Notes: a model not told the origin generated them from the sequence alone. A stretch of 64,000 nucleotides of DNA from Streptomyces sp. NBC_00536 (GCF_036346295.1 NZ_CP107819.1:5580001-5644000), one strand, 5' to 3'. Shown: positions 9,984-20,013, numbered from the stretch's first letter. A program made the numbers and translations.

Positions 9984-11084
9984 ATGAGCCAGGACAGCAG
10001 GGGCAGCGGCAGGCGTGCCGCCAGGCGCAGCCGCCGTAAACCGACGACGAAGCGCCGCAGGGCCCTGACCATCACTGCCTGGACCGCGGCGGGGGTGGTC
10101 CTGCTGGGAGGCGCGGGCCTCGGGTACTTCTACGTGAAGTACAACAGCAACCTGAAGAGCGTCGACATCGACGCCGCGCTCGGCAAGGACCGCCCGCAGA
10201 ACGTCGACAACGGCTCGATGGACATCCTCGTCCTCGGCTCCGACTCGCGCGGCGGCGACAACGCCCAGTACGGCGCCGACGACGGCGGCTCGGCGCGCTC
10301 CGACACCGCGATGATCGTCCACCTGTACGACGGCCACAAGCAGGCCAGCATCGTCTCGATCCCGCGCGACACCATGGTCAACCGGCCGGCCTGCACGACG
10401 AGCGGCGGGAAGACGGCGAAGGCCACCTTCGAGCAGTTCAACGAGGCCTTCACCGTCGGCGGGGCCCCCTGTGCGGTCAAGACCGTCGAGAAGATGTCGG
10501 GGATCCGCATGGACCACTACATCGAGGTCGACTTCACCGGCTTCAAGAAGATCATCGACAGCCTGGGCGGCGTCCCGCTGACCACCACCAAGCCGATCAA
10601 CGACCCCGGCAGCCACCTCGTCCTCCCGGCCGGCTCCCACAAGCTCAACGGCGAGCAGTCCCTCGGCCTGGTCCGGACCCGCAAGAGCGTCGGCGTCGGC
10701 AGCGACCTCGGCCGAATACAGCTCCAGCAGGCCTTCATCAAGGCGCTGATCAAGCAGGTCAAGAGCATCGGGGTGTTCGACAACCCCAAGCGGCTGCTGT
10801 CCGTCGCCGACACCGCCACCAAGGCGATCACCACCGACAAGGGCCTCGGCGACGTGAAGTCCCTCATGGGCTTCGCCGCCGGTCTCCAGGGCATCGGGTC
10901 CGAGAACATGCACATGGTGACCCTGCCGGTGATGGACTGGCCCCAGGACAAGGACCGCGTCATCCCGCTGGAGAAGGAGTCCAAGCTCGTCTGGGACGCC
11001 CTGCGCGCCGACCAGCCGATACCCGCCGAGGCCCTGCAGAACTCCGCCAATGACCAGCGCATGACGGGTTCGATCGTCCAGTAG
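9984..11084 (+). CDS. LytR-CpsA-Psr (LCP) family membrane protein, probable cell-wall glycopolymer ligase
   Basis: A 366-residue LCP protein. The N-terminus is very basic (RRAARRSRRK), followed by one membrane segment at about residues 27-50 (ALTITAWTAAGVVLLGG), which places the catalytic domain outside the cell. The core shows ILVLGSDSRGG, the Arg-rich SIPRDTMV motif and the late LVRTRKS motif that bind the polyprenyl pyrophosphate. LCP enzymes transfer teichoic acid or related polymers from lipid carrier to peptidoglycan. The ATG follows GAGGAG. It is flanked by rho and rpmE, with no glycopolymer genes beside it except the WecA-type gene 5.5 kb downstream. Confidence 0.93.
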   Translation: MSQDSRGSGRRAARRSRRKPTTKRRRALTITAWTAAGVVLLGGAGLGYFYVKYNSNLKSVDIDAALGKDRPQNVDNGSMDILVLGSDSRGGDNAQYGADDGGSARSDTAMIVHLYDGHKQASIVSIPRDTMVNRPACTTSGGKTAKATFEQFNEAFTVGGAPCAVKTVEKMSGIRMDHYIEVDFTGFKKIIDSLGGVPLTTTKPINDPGSHLVLPAGSHKLNGEQSLGLVRTRKSVGVGSDLGRIQLQQAFIKALIKQVKSIGVFDNPKRLLSVADTATKAITTDKGLGDVKSLMGFAAGLQGIGSENMHMVTLPVMDWPQDKDRVIPLEKESKLVWDALRADQPIPAEALQNSANDQRMTGSIVQ

Positions 11085-11231
11085 GAATACCCGGGGGCCC
11101 GTGGCCGTTATGGCTGGCGTCCCGAATTTTGACAGGCGGCCCGGTCCTGGCAGACTGGTCCGTCGGCCCCGGTTCACGCAGCGCGCAATTCGGCCCCTGC
11201 GACCCGGCGCCCTCCCGATCTAGGAGACACC

Positions 11232-11450
11232 TTGAAGAGCGACATCCACCCCCAGTACGTCGAGACCCAGGTCAGCTGCACCTGTGGCGCGTCGTTCACC
11301 ACCCGTAGCACCCTGACCGAGGGCTCCATCCGCGCCGAGGTCTGCTCCGAGTGCCACCCGTTCTACACGGGCAAGCAGAAGATCCTCGACACCGGTGGCC
11401 GCGTGGCCCGCTTCGAGGCCCGCTTCGGCAAGGCTGCCGGCTCGAAGTAG
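11232..11450 (+). CDS. rpmE: 50S ribosomal protein L31 (zinc-binding form)
   Basis: A 72-residue ribosomal protein bL31. The TTG start follows TAGGAGA. The cysteines in SCTCGASF and in [14 protein letters not shown] mark the zinc-binding C+ type, as opposed to the zinc-free paralogue made under Zur control in streptomycetes. It lies alone between LCP and prfA with a strong hairpin behind it. Confidence 0.97.
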   Translation: MKSDIHPQYVETQVSCTCGASFTTRSTLTEGSIRAEVCSECHPFYTGKQKILDTGGRVARFEARFGKAAGSK

Positions 11451-11459
11451 CGAGCCCAC

Positions 11460-11518
11460 GGCGCCGGTCTACGGCCGCCCCCAGTCCACTCGGGGGCGGC
11501 CGGACCGGCGCCTTTGTC
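11460..11518 (+). terminator. rpmE terminator
   Basis: An outer 10-bp stem (11460-11469 with 11503-11512) encloses an inner 10-bp stem (11473-11482 with 11492-11501). The tail TTTGT follows. prfA begins about 70 bases later and probably has its own promoter or some read-through. Confidence 0.8.
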
Positions 11519-11588
11519 GTCCTGGCCCCTTCGCGGGCGCCAGCGCCCTTCCGCAGCCCGTTCGTACTTTTCACCCCAGGAGCCCCCG

Positions 11589-12668
11589 ATGTTCGAGGCG
11601 GTCGAGGACCTGATCGGCGAGCACGCCGATCTTGAGAAGAAGCTCGCCGACCCGTCGGTCCACTCCGATCAGGCCAACGCGCGCAAGCTCAACAAGCGCT
11701 ACGCGGAGCTGACCCCGATCGTCGCGACGTACCGGGCGTGGAAGCAGACGGCGGAGGACATCGAGACGGCCAAGGAGTTCGCGGCCGACGACCCCGACTT
11801 CGCCGCCGAGGTCAAGGAACTGAGCGCCCAGCGCGTCGAGCTCACCGAGAAGCTCCGCCTGCTGCTCGTTCCGCGCGACCCCAGCGACGACAAGGACGTG
11901 CTCCTGGAGGTCAAGGCGGGAGCGGGCGGCGACGAGTCGGCCCTCTTCGCCGGTGACCTGCTGCGCATGTACCTGCGCTACGCGGAGCGCGTCGGCTGGA
12001 AGACCGAGATCATCGACGCCACCGAGTCCGAGCTGGGCGGCTACAAGGACGTCCAGGTCTCCGTGCGCACCAAGGGCGGCAACGGCGCGACCGAGCCCGG
12101 CCAGGGCGTCTGGGCCCGCCTGAAGTACGAAGGCGGCGTGCACCGCGTACAGCGGGTTCCGGCCACCGAGTCGCAGGGCCGCATCCACACCTCCGCCGCG
12201 GGCGTGCTCGTCACCCCCGAGGCAGAGGAGGTCGAGGTCGAGATCAACATGAACGACCTCCGCATCGACGTGTACCGCTCCTCCGGCCCCGGCGGCCAGT
12301 CCGTCAACACCACCGACTCCGCCGTGCGCATCACGCACGTGCCGACCGGTGTGGTGGCCTCCTGCCAGAACGAGAAGAGCCAGCTCCAGAACAAGGAGCA
12401 GGCCATGCGCATCCTGCGCTCGCGGCTGCTGGCGGCCGCCCAGGAGGCCGCCGAGCAGGAAGCCTCCGACGTCCGCCGCAGCCAGGTGCGCACCGTCGAC
12501 CGCTCCGAGAAGATCCGTACGTACAACTTCCCGGAAAACCGGATCTCGGACCACCGGACCGGCTTCAAGGCGTACAACTTGGACCAGGTCCTCGACGGTG
12601 ACCTCGACTCGGTCATCCAGGCCTGCGTCGACACCGACTCCGCCGCCAAGCTCGCGGCCGCGCAGTAA
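11589..12668 (+). CDS. prfA: Peptide chain release factor 1
   Basis: A 359-residue class I release factor that recognises UAA and UAG. The codon-reading tripeptide is PAT in [14 protein letters not shown], as in RF1 and unlike the SPF of RF2. The GGQ motif that triggers hydrolysis is in [18 protein letters not shown]. Start ATG 11589 is preceded by CAGGAG. prmC, which methylates the GGQ glutamine, begins 55 bases after the stop, the usual prfA-prmC pairing. Confidence 0.97.
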   Translation: MFEAVEDLIGEHADLEKKLADPSVHSDQANARKLNKRYAELTPIVATYRAWKQTAEDIETAKEFAADDPDFAAEVKELSAQRVELTEKLRLLLVPRDPSDDKDVLLEVKAGAGGDESALFAGDLLRMYLRYAERVGWKTEIIDATESELGGYKDVQVSVRTKGGNGATEPGQGVWARLKYEGGVHRVQRVPATESQGRIHTSAAGVLVTPEAEEVEVEINMNDLRIDVYRSSGPGGQSVNTTDSAVRITHVPTGVVASCQNEKSQLQNKEQAMRILRSRLLAAAQEAAEQEASDVRRSQVRTVDRSEKIRTYNFPENRISDHRTGFKAYNLDQVLDGDLDSVIQACVDTDSAAKLAAAQ

Positions 12669-12723
12669 CCCTGCCGCGCAGCAGACCCCTTCCGCCCGTA
12701 CGACAGCAGCCCGGAGGACCAGC

Positions 12724-13605
12724 GTGCAGCCACAATCTGGGGGGCGACCCCCAGGCCCCCGCAGTTTGCTGCTTGCCGAGGTGGCCCAGGCCACTCAGCG
12801 GCTGGCCGCCGCAGGCGTACCCTCTCCGCGCTTCGACGCGGAGGAACTCGCGGCCTTCGTGCACGGCGTCAAGCGGGGGGAACTGCACCTGGTCAAGGAC
12901 GTCGACTTCGACGCCCGGTACTGGGAGACCATCGCCCGCCGCGAGGCGCGCGAGCCGCTCCAGCACATCACCGGGCGCGCCTTCTTCCGCTACCTGGAGC
13001 TCCAGGTCGGACCGGGCGTCTTCGTACCCCGCCCGGAGACCGAGTCCGTCGTGGACTGGGCCATACAGGCCGTACGGGCGATGGACGTCGTCGAACCGCT
13101 GATCGTGGACCTCTGCACCGGCTCGGGCGCCATCGCGCTCGCCATGGCGCAGGAGGTGCCGCGCTCGCGCGTGCACGCGGTGGAGCTGTCCGAGGACGCC
13201 CTCCAGTGGACCCGCAAGAACGCCGACGGCTCCCGGGTCACCGTCCACCAGGGCGACGCGCTCAGCGCGCTGCCCGAGCTGGACGGCCAGGTCGACCTGG
13301 TGATCTCCAACCCGCCGTACATCCCGCTCACCGAGTGGGAGTACGTCGCCCCCGAGGCCCGCGACCACGACCCGGAGATGGCGCTCTTCTCCGGCGAGGA
13401 CGGCCTCGACACCATCCGCGGCATCGAACGCACCGCCCACCGGCTGCTGCGGCCCGGCGGGATCGTCGTCATCGAGCACGCCGACACCCAGGGCGGCCAG
13501 GTCCCGTGGATCTTCGCCGAGGAGCGGGGCTGGGCCGATGCCGCCGACCACCCCGACCTGAACAACCGGCCGCGCTTCGCCACCGCCCGCAAGGCCATGC
13601 CGTGA
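12724..13605 (+). CDS. prmC: Peptide chain release factor N5-glutamine methyltransferase
   Basis: A 293-residue SAM-dependent enzyme that methylates the glutamine of the release-factor GGQ motif. It has the N-terminal helical domain, the SAM site VDLCTGSGAIALA and the catalytic NPPY motif (Asn196). GTG 12724 lies 6 bases after GGAGG, so translation should start there. The first 14 or so codons encode an unusual QPQSGGRPPGPRS segment produced by a palindromic intergenic-type repeat; conserved sequence begins at LLLAEVAQATQRL. The extension looks like a repeat insertion in or next to the start that kept the frame. Confidence 0.94.
   Translation: MQPQSGGRPPGPRSLLLAEVAQATQRLAAAGVPSPRFDAEELAAFVHGVKRGELHLVKDVDFDARYWETIARREAREPLQHITGRAFFRYLELQVGPGVFVPRPETESVVDWAIQAVRAMDVVEPLIVDLCTGSGAIALAMAQEVPRSRVHAVELSEDALQWTRKNADGSRVTVHQGDALSALPELDGQVDLVISNPPYIPLTEWEYVAPEARDHDPEMALFSGEDGLDTIRGIERTAHRLLRPGGIVVIEHADTQGGQVPWIFAEERGWADAADHPDLNNRPRFATARKAMP
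12737..12754. repeat. Palindromic repeat inside the 5' end of prmC
   Basis: CTGGGGG-GCGA-CCCCCAG, followed by GCCCCC. The same unit, CTGGGGG-TCG-CCCCCAG followed by ACCCC, occurs at 21439-21455 between atpH and atpA. The second copy is intergenic, whereas this one is translated. Confidence 0.75.
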
Positions 13606-13666
13606 CGAGCGCACCCCGCCCGGTGCACACCCCTGCCACGATCACCCCGCACGAGGAGGCCCGCTG

Positions 13667-14314
13667 ATGGCCCGGCGATACGACTGCAACGACGCGACGG
13701 ACCGTAAGACGGGCCTGCGTGAAGCCGCATCCGCCGTGCGCCGCGGCGAGCTCGTCGTGCTGCCTACGGACACGCTCTACGGGATCGGTGCGGACGCCTT
13801 CAGCGCGGAGGCCGTCGGCGACCTGCTGGCCGCCAAGGGCCGGGGCCGCACCATGCCCACACCCGTGCTCATCGGCTCCCCGAACACCCTGCACGGCCTC
13901 GTCACGGACTTCACCGAGCAGGCCTGGGAGCTCGTCGACGCCTTCTGGCCCGGCGCGCTGACCCTGGTCGCCAAGCACCAGCCGTCGCTGGCCTGGGACC
14001 TCGGCGAGACCCGTGGCACGGTGGCCGTGCGGATGCCGCTGCACCCGGTCGCGATCGAGCTGCTGACCGAGGTCGGCCCGATGGCCGTGTCCTCGGCCAA
14101 CCTCACCGGTCACCCGGCGCCGGAGGACTGCGACGCCGCCCGCGAGATGCTCGGGGACTCCGTGTCCGTGTACCTGGACGGCGGGCCCACGCCCGGCATC
14201 CAGCCGTCGTCGATCGTCGATGTCACCGGGAAGGTTCCCGTCCTCCTGCGCGAGGGGGCACTCACCGCGGACCAGCTGCGCGAGGTCGTACCCGACCTCG
14301 AGGTGGCTCCGTGA
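13667..14314 (+). CDS. L-threonylcarbamoyladenylate synthase (TsaC/Sua5 family)
   Basis: A 215-residue YrdC-fold enzyme that makes threonylcarbamoyl-AMP from threonine, bicarbonate and ATP for the t6A37 modification of ANN-decoding tRNAs. The nucleotide-binding motif VVLPTDTLYGIGADAF, the KGRG segment and SSANLTG are present. The length fits a TsaC-like form without the extra Sua5 domain. The ATG follows GAGGAGG closely. Its stop overlaps the next start (GTGA), so the phosphatase-like gene is translationally coupled. Confidence 0.93.
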   Translation: MARRYDCNDATDRKTGLREAASAVRRGELVVLPTDTLYGIGADAFSAEAVGDLLAAKGRGRTMPTPVLIGSPNTLHGLVTDFTEQAWELVDAFWPGALTLVAKHQPSLAWDLGETRGTVAVRMPLHPVAIELLTEVGPMAVSSANLTGHPAPEDCDAAREMLGDSVSVYLDGGPTPGIQPSSIVDVTGKVPVLLREGALTADQLREVVPDLEVAP

Positions 14315-14949
14315 GCCCTGAGGGGCGTGGCATAGCAAGGGCCGGAGGGGACGCCTTCCGCATACTCCACGTCAGCACCGGCAACGTCTGCCGCTCGCCG
14401 ATCACCGAGCGGCTGACCCGCCATGCCCTGACCCACCGCCTCGGCGGGGCGCCCGCCGGCGGACTCATCGTCGAGAGCGCCGGCACCTGGGGCCACGAGG
14501 GTGCGCCCATGGAGGCGAACGCGGCGGCCGTCCTCGCGGACTTCGGCGCCGACGCGAGCGGGTTCATCGGGCGGGAGCTGCTCGACGAGCACGTCATACG
14601 CGCCGACCTGGTGCTGACCGCTACGCGCGACCACCGGGCGCAGGTCATCTCGATGGGGCACTCGGCCGGGCTGCGCACGTTCACGCTCAAGGAGTTCACC
14701 CGGCTGGTCCGGGCGATAGACCCCGCGACGCTGCCGCCGCTCGACGACGGCATGGCCGAGCGGGCGCGGGCGCTGGTCCGGGCCGCGGCGGCCCTGCGGG
14801 GCTGGCTGCTGGCCCCTTCTCCCGACGCGGACGAGGTGTACGACCCGTACGGGGCGCCGATCACCTTCTTCCGCTCGATCGGCGACGAGATCCAGCAGGC
14901 CCTGGACCCGGTCGTCACCGCCCTGACGGGCGTCAACGACCGCCACTGA
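14311..14949 (+). CDS. Low-molecular-weight protein-tyrosine-phosphatase-like protein with a Ser in place of the catalytic Cys
   Basis: A 212-residue protein with the LMW-PTP fold. The P-loop reads HVSTGNVCRSP where active enzymes have VCTGNICRSP, so the nucleophilic cysteine is Ser22 here; the second cysteine (Cys27) and Arg28 of CX5R remain. The codon is clearly AGC. The general-acid loop VYDPYG is retained. The protein could bind phosphotyrosine or phospho-arginine without hydrolysing it, or have another activity. It is coupled to the TsaC gene by a 4-base overlap. Family membership is sure; loss of phosphatase activity is inferred. Confidence 0.88.
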   Translation: MSPEGRGIARAGGDAFRILHVSTGNVCRSPITERLTRHALTHRLGGAPAGGLIVESAGTWGHEGAPMEANAAAVLADFGADASGFIGRELLDEHVIRADLVLTATRDHRAQVISMGHSAGLRTFTLKEFTRLVRAIDPATLPPLDDGMAERARALVRAAAALRGWLLAPSPDADEVYDPYGAPITFFRSIGDEIQQALDPVVTALTGVNDRH

Positions 14950-14966
14950 CCCGTCTCCGACCGTGC

Positions 14967-15049
14967 CCTCAATCGCCGGGCAGGCTGGATGTGGCTGCCC
15001 TCGGCTGTTGGCCCCCGGTGGGCAAAACCAGCCTCGCCGGCGTTTGAGG
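14967..15049. repeat. Large imperfect intergenic palindrome
   Basis: The arm 14967-14988 (begins cctcaatcgccgg) pairs with 15028-15049 (ends ggcgtttgagg) at 19 of 22 positions, around a 39-base loop. A single arm with the same core (cctcaatcgccggcggggctgg) recurs at 33293-33314. I recall this core as a frequent intergenic repeat in streptomycete genomes. It lies after the phosphatase-like gene and may double as a terminator. Confidence 0.7.
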
Positions 15050-15213
15050 CGCCGCCGGAGGCAACGGTGACCACCCTCGGTGGTCGAGGCCCGGACACGG
15101 GCGCAAGGCGTCGACGGCACGGGGCGGGGCCCGCCACGGCAGGAAGGGCGGGAACGCCGGGCCGGGCCTAGAGTGGCGGTACCCGGTCCACACCACCGCG
15201 TCGGAGCCGCGCC

Positions 15214-16446
15214 ATGAGCGTCATCACCCAGCCGACGGACACCCTGCGCCGCCAGGATCCGCTGATGGCCGACGTCCTCGCCGGCGAGGCGCTCCGCCAG
15301 GCGGACAGCCTGCAGCTCATCGCCGCCGAGAACTTCACCTCCACCGCCGTCCTCGCCGCCCTCGGCTCCGCGCTCGCGAACAAGTACGCCGAGGGCTACC
15401 CCGGCGCCCGCCACCACGGCGGCTGCGAGTACGCCGACCAGGCCGAGCGGATCGCCGTGGAGCGGGCCCGCGCCCTGTTCGGGGCCGAGCACGCCAACGT
15501 CCAGCCGCATTCCGGCTCCGCCGCCGTGCTCGCCGCGTACGCCGCGCTGCTGCGCCCCGGCGACACCGTGCTGGCCATGGGACTCCCGTACGGCGGCCAC
15601 CTCACCCACGGTTCGCCCGCGAACTTCTCCGGCCGCTGGTTCGACTTCGTCGGCTACGGCGTCGACGCCGAGACCGGGCTCATCGACTACCTCCAGGTGC
15701 AGGAGCTGGCCCGTACGCACCGCCCCAAGGCGATCGTCTGCGGCTCGATCTGCTATCCCCGCCACCCCGAGTACTCCGCCTTCCGGGAGATCGCCGACGA
15801 GGTCGGGGCCTACCTGATCGCGGACGCCGCCCACCCGATCGGGCTGGTCGCGGGCGGGGCCGCGCCGAGCCCGGTCCCGTACGCGGACATCGTCTGCGCC
15901 ACCACGCACAAGGTGCTGCGCGGCCCCCGCGGCGGGATGATCCTGTGCGGCGCCGAGTTCGCGGAGCGGGTCGACCGGGCGGTCTTCCCCTTCACGCAGG
16001 GCGGCGCGCAGATGCACACCATCGCGGCCAAGGCGGTCGCCTTCGGGGAGGCCGCGACCCCGGCCTTCACCACCTACGCCCACCGGGTCGTGGCCAACGC
16101 GCGCACCCTGGCCGAGGCCCTGGAGGTGCGCGGCCTCGCGATCACCACCGGCGGCACCGACACCCACCTGATCACGGCGGATCCGGCCCCGCTCGGCGTC
16201 GACGGCCCCACCGCGCGCGGCCGTCTCGCCGCCGCGGGGATGGTGCTGGACACCTGCGTCCTGCCGTACGGGGACCAGCGCGGCCTGCGGCTGGGCACCG
16301 CGGCGGTGACCACCCAGGGGATGGGGGAGCCGGAGATGGCCCGGATCGCCACCCTGTTCGCGATGGCCGTGACCGGCGGTGACACCGTCCGCATCCGGGC
16401 GGAGATCGCCGAACTGGCCCTCGGATTTCCCCCGTACGGGGAGTAA
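15214..16446 (+). CDS. glyA: Serine hydroxymethyltransferase
   Basis: A 410-residue PLP enzyme that interconverts serine and glycine with tetrahydrofolate. The PLP lysine is Lys233 in the TTHKVLRGPRGG motif, and the N-terminal LIAAENFTSTAVLAALGS and YAEGYPGARHHGGCEY motifs are typical. The ATG lies after GGAGCCGCGCC. Streptomycetes carry more than one glyA-like gene, so this may be the housekeeping enzyme or a paralogue. It stands alone between the palindromic repeat and the WecA-type gene, both in the same direction. Confidence 0.95.
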   Translation: MSVITQPTDTLRRQDPLMADVLAGEALRQADSLQLIAAENFTSTAVLAALGSALANKYAEGYPGARHHGGCEYADQAERIAVERARALFGAEHANVQPHSGSAAVLAAYAALLRPGDTVLAMGLPYGGHLTHGSPANFSGRWFDFVGYGVDAETGLIDYLQVQELARTHRPKAIVCGSICYPRHPEYSAFREIADEVGAYLIADAAHPIGLVAGGAAPSPVPYADIVCATTHKVLRGPRGGMILCGAEFAERVDRAVFPFTQGGAQMHTIAAKAVAFGEAATPAFTTYAHRVVANARTLAEALEVRGLAITTGGTDTHLITADPAPLGVDGPTARGRLAAAGMVLDTCVLPYGDQRGLRLGTAAVTTQGMGEPEMARIATLFAMAVTGGDTVRIRAEIAELALGFPPYGE

Positions 16447-16562
16447 CCAGGGCAAGCGGCGGGTAGTGCAACCGGTTCGGGGTCCGCTTGCGTCCTCTTT
16501 CACGGGGACATCGCGGCTAATGTGTGGGGCTGAGATGGCCGGCGATACATCTGGGGCAGCCC

Positions 16563-17891
16563 GTGCGTGAATATCTGCTGACGCTCTGCGTCACGGTGGC
16601 GGTGACGTACCTGCTCACCGGGCCGGTACGGAAGTTCGCGATCGCGGCCGGTGCGATGCCGCAGATCCGCGCGCGCGACGTCCACCGCGAGCCCACCCCG
16701 CGGCTCGGCGGCATCGCGATGTTCGGCGGACTGTGCGCGGGCCTGCTCGTCGCCGACCACCTGCCGAACCTCAACGCCGTCTTCGAGCTGTCGAACGAAC
16801 CCCGGGCGCTGCTCTCCGGAGCGGCGCTGATCTGGCTGATCGGCGTCCTCGACGACAAGTTCGAGATCGACGCCCTGATCAAGCTCGGCGCGCAGATGAT
16901 CTCCGCGGGCGTGATGGTCATGCAGGGCCTGACGATCCTGTGGATCCCGGTCCCCGGCATCGGCACGGTGTCGCTCACCCAGTGGCAGGGCAACCTGCTC
17001 ACCGTCGCGCTCGTCGTCATCACCATCAACGCGGTGAACTTCGTGGACGGTCTCGACGGCCTCGCCGCGGGCATGGTCTGCATCGCCGCCGCCGCCTTCT
17101 TCCTCTACGCCTACCGGATCTGGTTCGGTTACGGGATCGAGCCGGCCGCCCCCGCGACGCTGTTCGCGGCGATCCTGATGGGCATGTGCCTCGGCTTCCT
17201 GCCGCACAACATGCACCCGGCGCGCATCTTCATGGGCGACTCCGGATCGATGCTGATCGGCCTCGTGCTGGCCGGCTCCGCCATCTCCATCACCGGTCAG
17301 GTGGACCCGGACGCGATGGCCCTGTTCGCCGGTGGTGAGCGCAACGCGACGCACGCGATGCTGCCCGTCTTCATCCCGCTGCTGCTGCCGCTGACCATCA
17401 TCGCGATCCCGGTGGCGGACCTGGTGCTGGCCATCGTCCGGCGCACCTGGAACGGCCAGTCGCCGTTCGCGGCCGACCGCGGGCACCTGCACCACCGGCT
17501 CCTGGAAGTCGGGCATTCACACAGCCGGGCCGTCCTGATCATGTACTTCTGGTCGGCGCTGATCGCCTTCGGCGCGGTGGCGTATTCGGTGCATTCCGCC
17601 TCTATGTGGATCGTGCTGGTGATCGTCGCACTGAGCGCGGTGGGGCTCGTACTGCTCCTGCTGCCGCGGTTCACGCCGCGCGCCCCGCGGTGGGCCGAGG
17701 GGCTGGTCCCGCCCCGGTACCGGCACTCCGAACGCGCGGCCGAGGCCGCGGCGGAGGCGGCCGCACTGGACACCTCGGGGGAGGAGCCGGAGGCGGCCCG
17801 GGACGCGGCGCCGAAGGTGCCCTCCGGTGTCTCGGGGGTTTCCGGCGTCAACGGCGCGACCGCCGTAGGCCCCCGTTCGCGGTTCCGGTAA
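16563..17891 (+). CDS. Undecaprenyl-phosphate sugar-1-phosphate transferase (WecA/MraY family)
   Basis: A 442-residue polytopic membrane protein with about ten hydrophobic segments. It carries the family motifs: LGGIAMFGG, the metal-binding VLDDKFEID, the NAVNFVDGLDGLAAG motif, ARIFMGDSGSM and the late HLHHRLLEVGHS motif. It is closer to WecA/TagO than to MraY and would start a cell-wall polymer by moving GlcNAc-1-phosphate (or similar) to undecaprenyl phosphate. The C-terminal 70 residues are a soluble Ala/Glu tail with SGVSGVSGV repeats. GTG 16563 after GGGGC was preferred to the upstream ATG. It precedes the atp operon by 260 bases. Confidence 0.9.
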   Translation: MREYLLTLCVTVAVTYLLTGPVRKFAIAAGAMPQIRARDVHREPTPRLGGIAMFGGLCAGLLVADHLPNLNAVFELSNEPRALLSGAALIWLIGVLDDKFEIDALIKLGAQMISAGVMVMQGLTILWIPVPGIGTVSLTQWQGNLLTVALVVITINAVNFVDGLDGLAAGMVCIAAAAFFLYAYRIWFGYGIEPAAPATLFAAILMGMCLGFLPHNMHPARIFMGDSGSMLIGLVLAGSAISITGQVDPDAMALFAGGERNATHAMLPVFIPLLLPLTIIAIPVADLVLAIVRRTWNGQSPFAADRGHLHHRLLEVGHSHSRAVLIMYFWSALIAFGAVAYSVHSASMWIVLVIVALSAVGLVLLLLPRFTPRAPRWAEGLVPPRYRHSERAAEAAAEAAALDTSGEEPEAARDAAPKVPSGVSGVSGVNGATAVGPRSRFR

Positions 17892-17978
17892 CCGGACCGA
17901 ACGCCCTATATCAGACAGAACAGTTGGCTGTCGTGCACACACGGGCGGGTTAGCTCTCATGTGTGACAGTGAGCACAC

Positions 17979-18008
17979 CTGACAGGTAAAGCTCTCATCA
18001 AATAGTTT
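17979..18008 (+). promoter_or_regulatory. Predicted vegetative promoter of the atp operon
   Basis: The -35 element CTGACA (17979-17984) and the -10 element TAGTTT (18003-18008) are separated by 18 bases, matching the Streptomyces HrdB consensus (TTGACA, TAGRRT). Transcription would start near 18015, giving a leader of about 135 bases before atpI. Confidence 0.6.
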
Positions 18009-18024
18009 GTGATACCGTTCACTA
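18007..18024 (+). promoter_or_regulatory. Candidate Rex operator overlapping the atp promoter
   Basis: TTGTGA-TACCGT-TCACTA matches the Rex operator pattern TTGTGAANNNNTTCACAA in both half-sites except for one base in the right arm and the central pairs. It covers the end of the -10 element and the likely start site. Rex is the NADH/NAD-sensing repressor of respiratory genes in Streptomyces. A second, weaker dyad TGTGA-CAGTGA-GCACA is at 17962-17977, just upstream of the -35. Confidence 0.5.
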
Positions 18025-18151
18025 AACCCGGCGACAGAGCCGAAGGACCGTAGTGCGACGGTCCATTGGCCCGAGGCTCTCTCTCGGACCGGGCTTACGC
18101 TCGTCCCGTACGAGTCCCGAAAACCCCCACCACCACGCGGAGCCATGCGCC

Positions 18152-18598
18152 ATGCGGTCTGATGACGCCCGATCCCTTCTGCATACCGCCGTACCCACTG
18201 CTGCCGTCGGCGCGATCGTCGCCGTCATCAGCGGCGTCGTCGCGGGCGGCAAGGGAGCCATCGGCGCCATCGTCGCCACCTTGGTCGTGATCCTCTTCAT
18301 GGGCATCGGCTTCGTCGTTCTGCAACGCACGGCGCGATCGATGCCCCACCTGTTCCAGATGATGGGTCTTGTCCTGTACACGACCCAGATTCTGCTGCTC
18401 TTCGTCTTCGTCGCCGTGTTCAAGAACACGACGCTGTTCCATCCCAAGGCATTCGCGATCACACTCGTCGCGGCGACCCTCGCTTGGATCGGCGCGCAGA
18501 CCCGCGCGCACATGAAGGCCAAGATCCTTTACGTCGAGCCCGACGCCACCAAGGGCGGCAAGGGTGAGAAGCCCGAAAACACGGGGTCCTCGTCGTGA
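18152..18598 (+). CDS. atpI: ATP synthase protein I-like membrane protein
   Basis: A 148-residue protein with four hydrophobic segments (TAAVGAIVAVISGVVAG, IVATLVVILFMGIGFVV, LVLYTTQILLLFVFVAV, AFAITLVAATLAWIGA), first in the atp operon. AtpI proteins help assemble the c-ring or import magnesium; sequence conservation is low and position is the main evidence. The start ATG 18152 was chosen because upstream codons have no membrane or family features. The hydrophilic C-terminus is Lys/Gly-rich. Confidence 0.85.
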   Translation: MRSDDARSLLHTAVPTAAVGAIVAVISGVVAGGKGAIGAIVATLVVILFMGIGFVVLQRTARSMPHLFQMMGLVLYTTQILLLFVFVAVFKNTTLFHPKAFAITLVAATLAWIGAQTRAHMKAKILYVEPDATKGGKGEKPENTGSSS

Positions 18599-18826
18599 AC
18601 GGTAGGGGCGGAATAAGTGCTCGTTCGAGATGCTGCTATCGTCCGGTGCCAACTGCGGCATCGCGGGCGCGGGCATCTGAGCTGACGCCTGCTCAATCGC
18701 GAGGCTCAATGCCTGCAAGCTGCCGCCCCCACATCCGTAAGACCAGTCCCGTGCCGAACCGCGGCTGTGCGCCGCGCCGACACAACGAGGTTGCCGTACC
18801 TATGCGCCACGCTGAAGGAGCCCGCG

Positions 18827-19973
<1,147 letters not shown>

Positions 19974-20013
19974 TCTCGGTAGCGAACAGACCCTTTAGAC
20001 GGAAGGCACTGAT

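Noticed and set aside
15130..15213. A glycine riboswitch before glyA
   Set aside because: The gap after the palindrome is short and has none of the conserved paired elements of that riboswitch.
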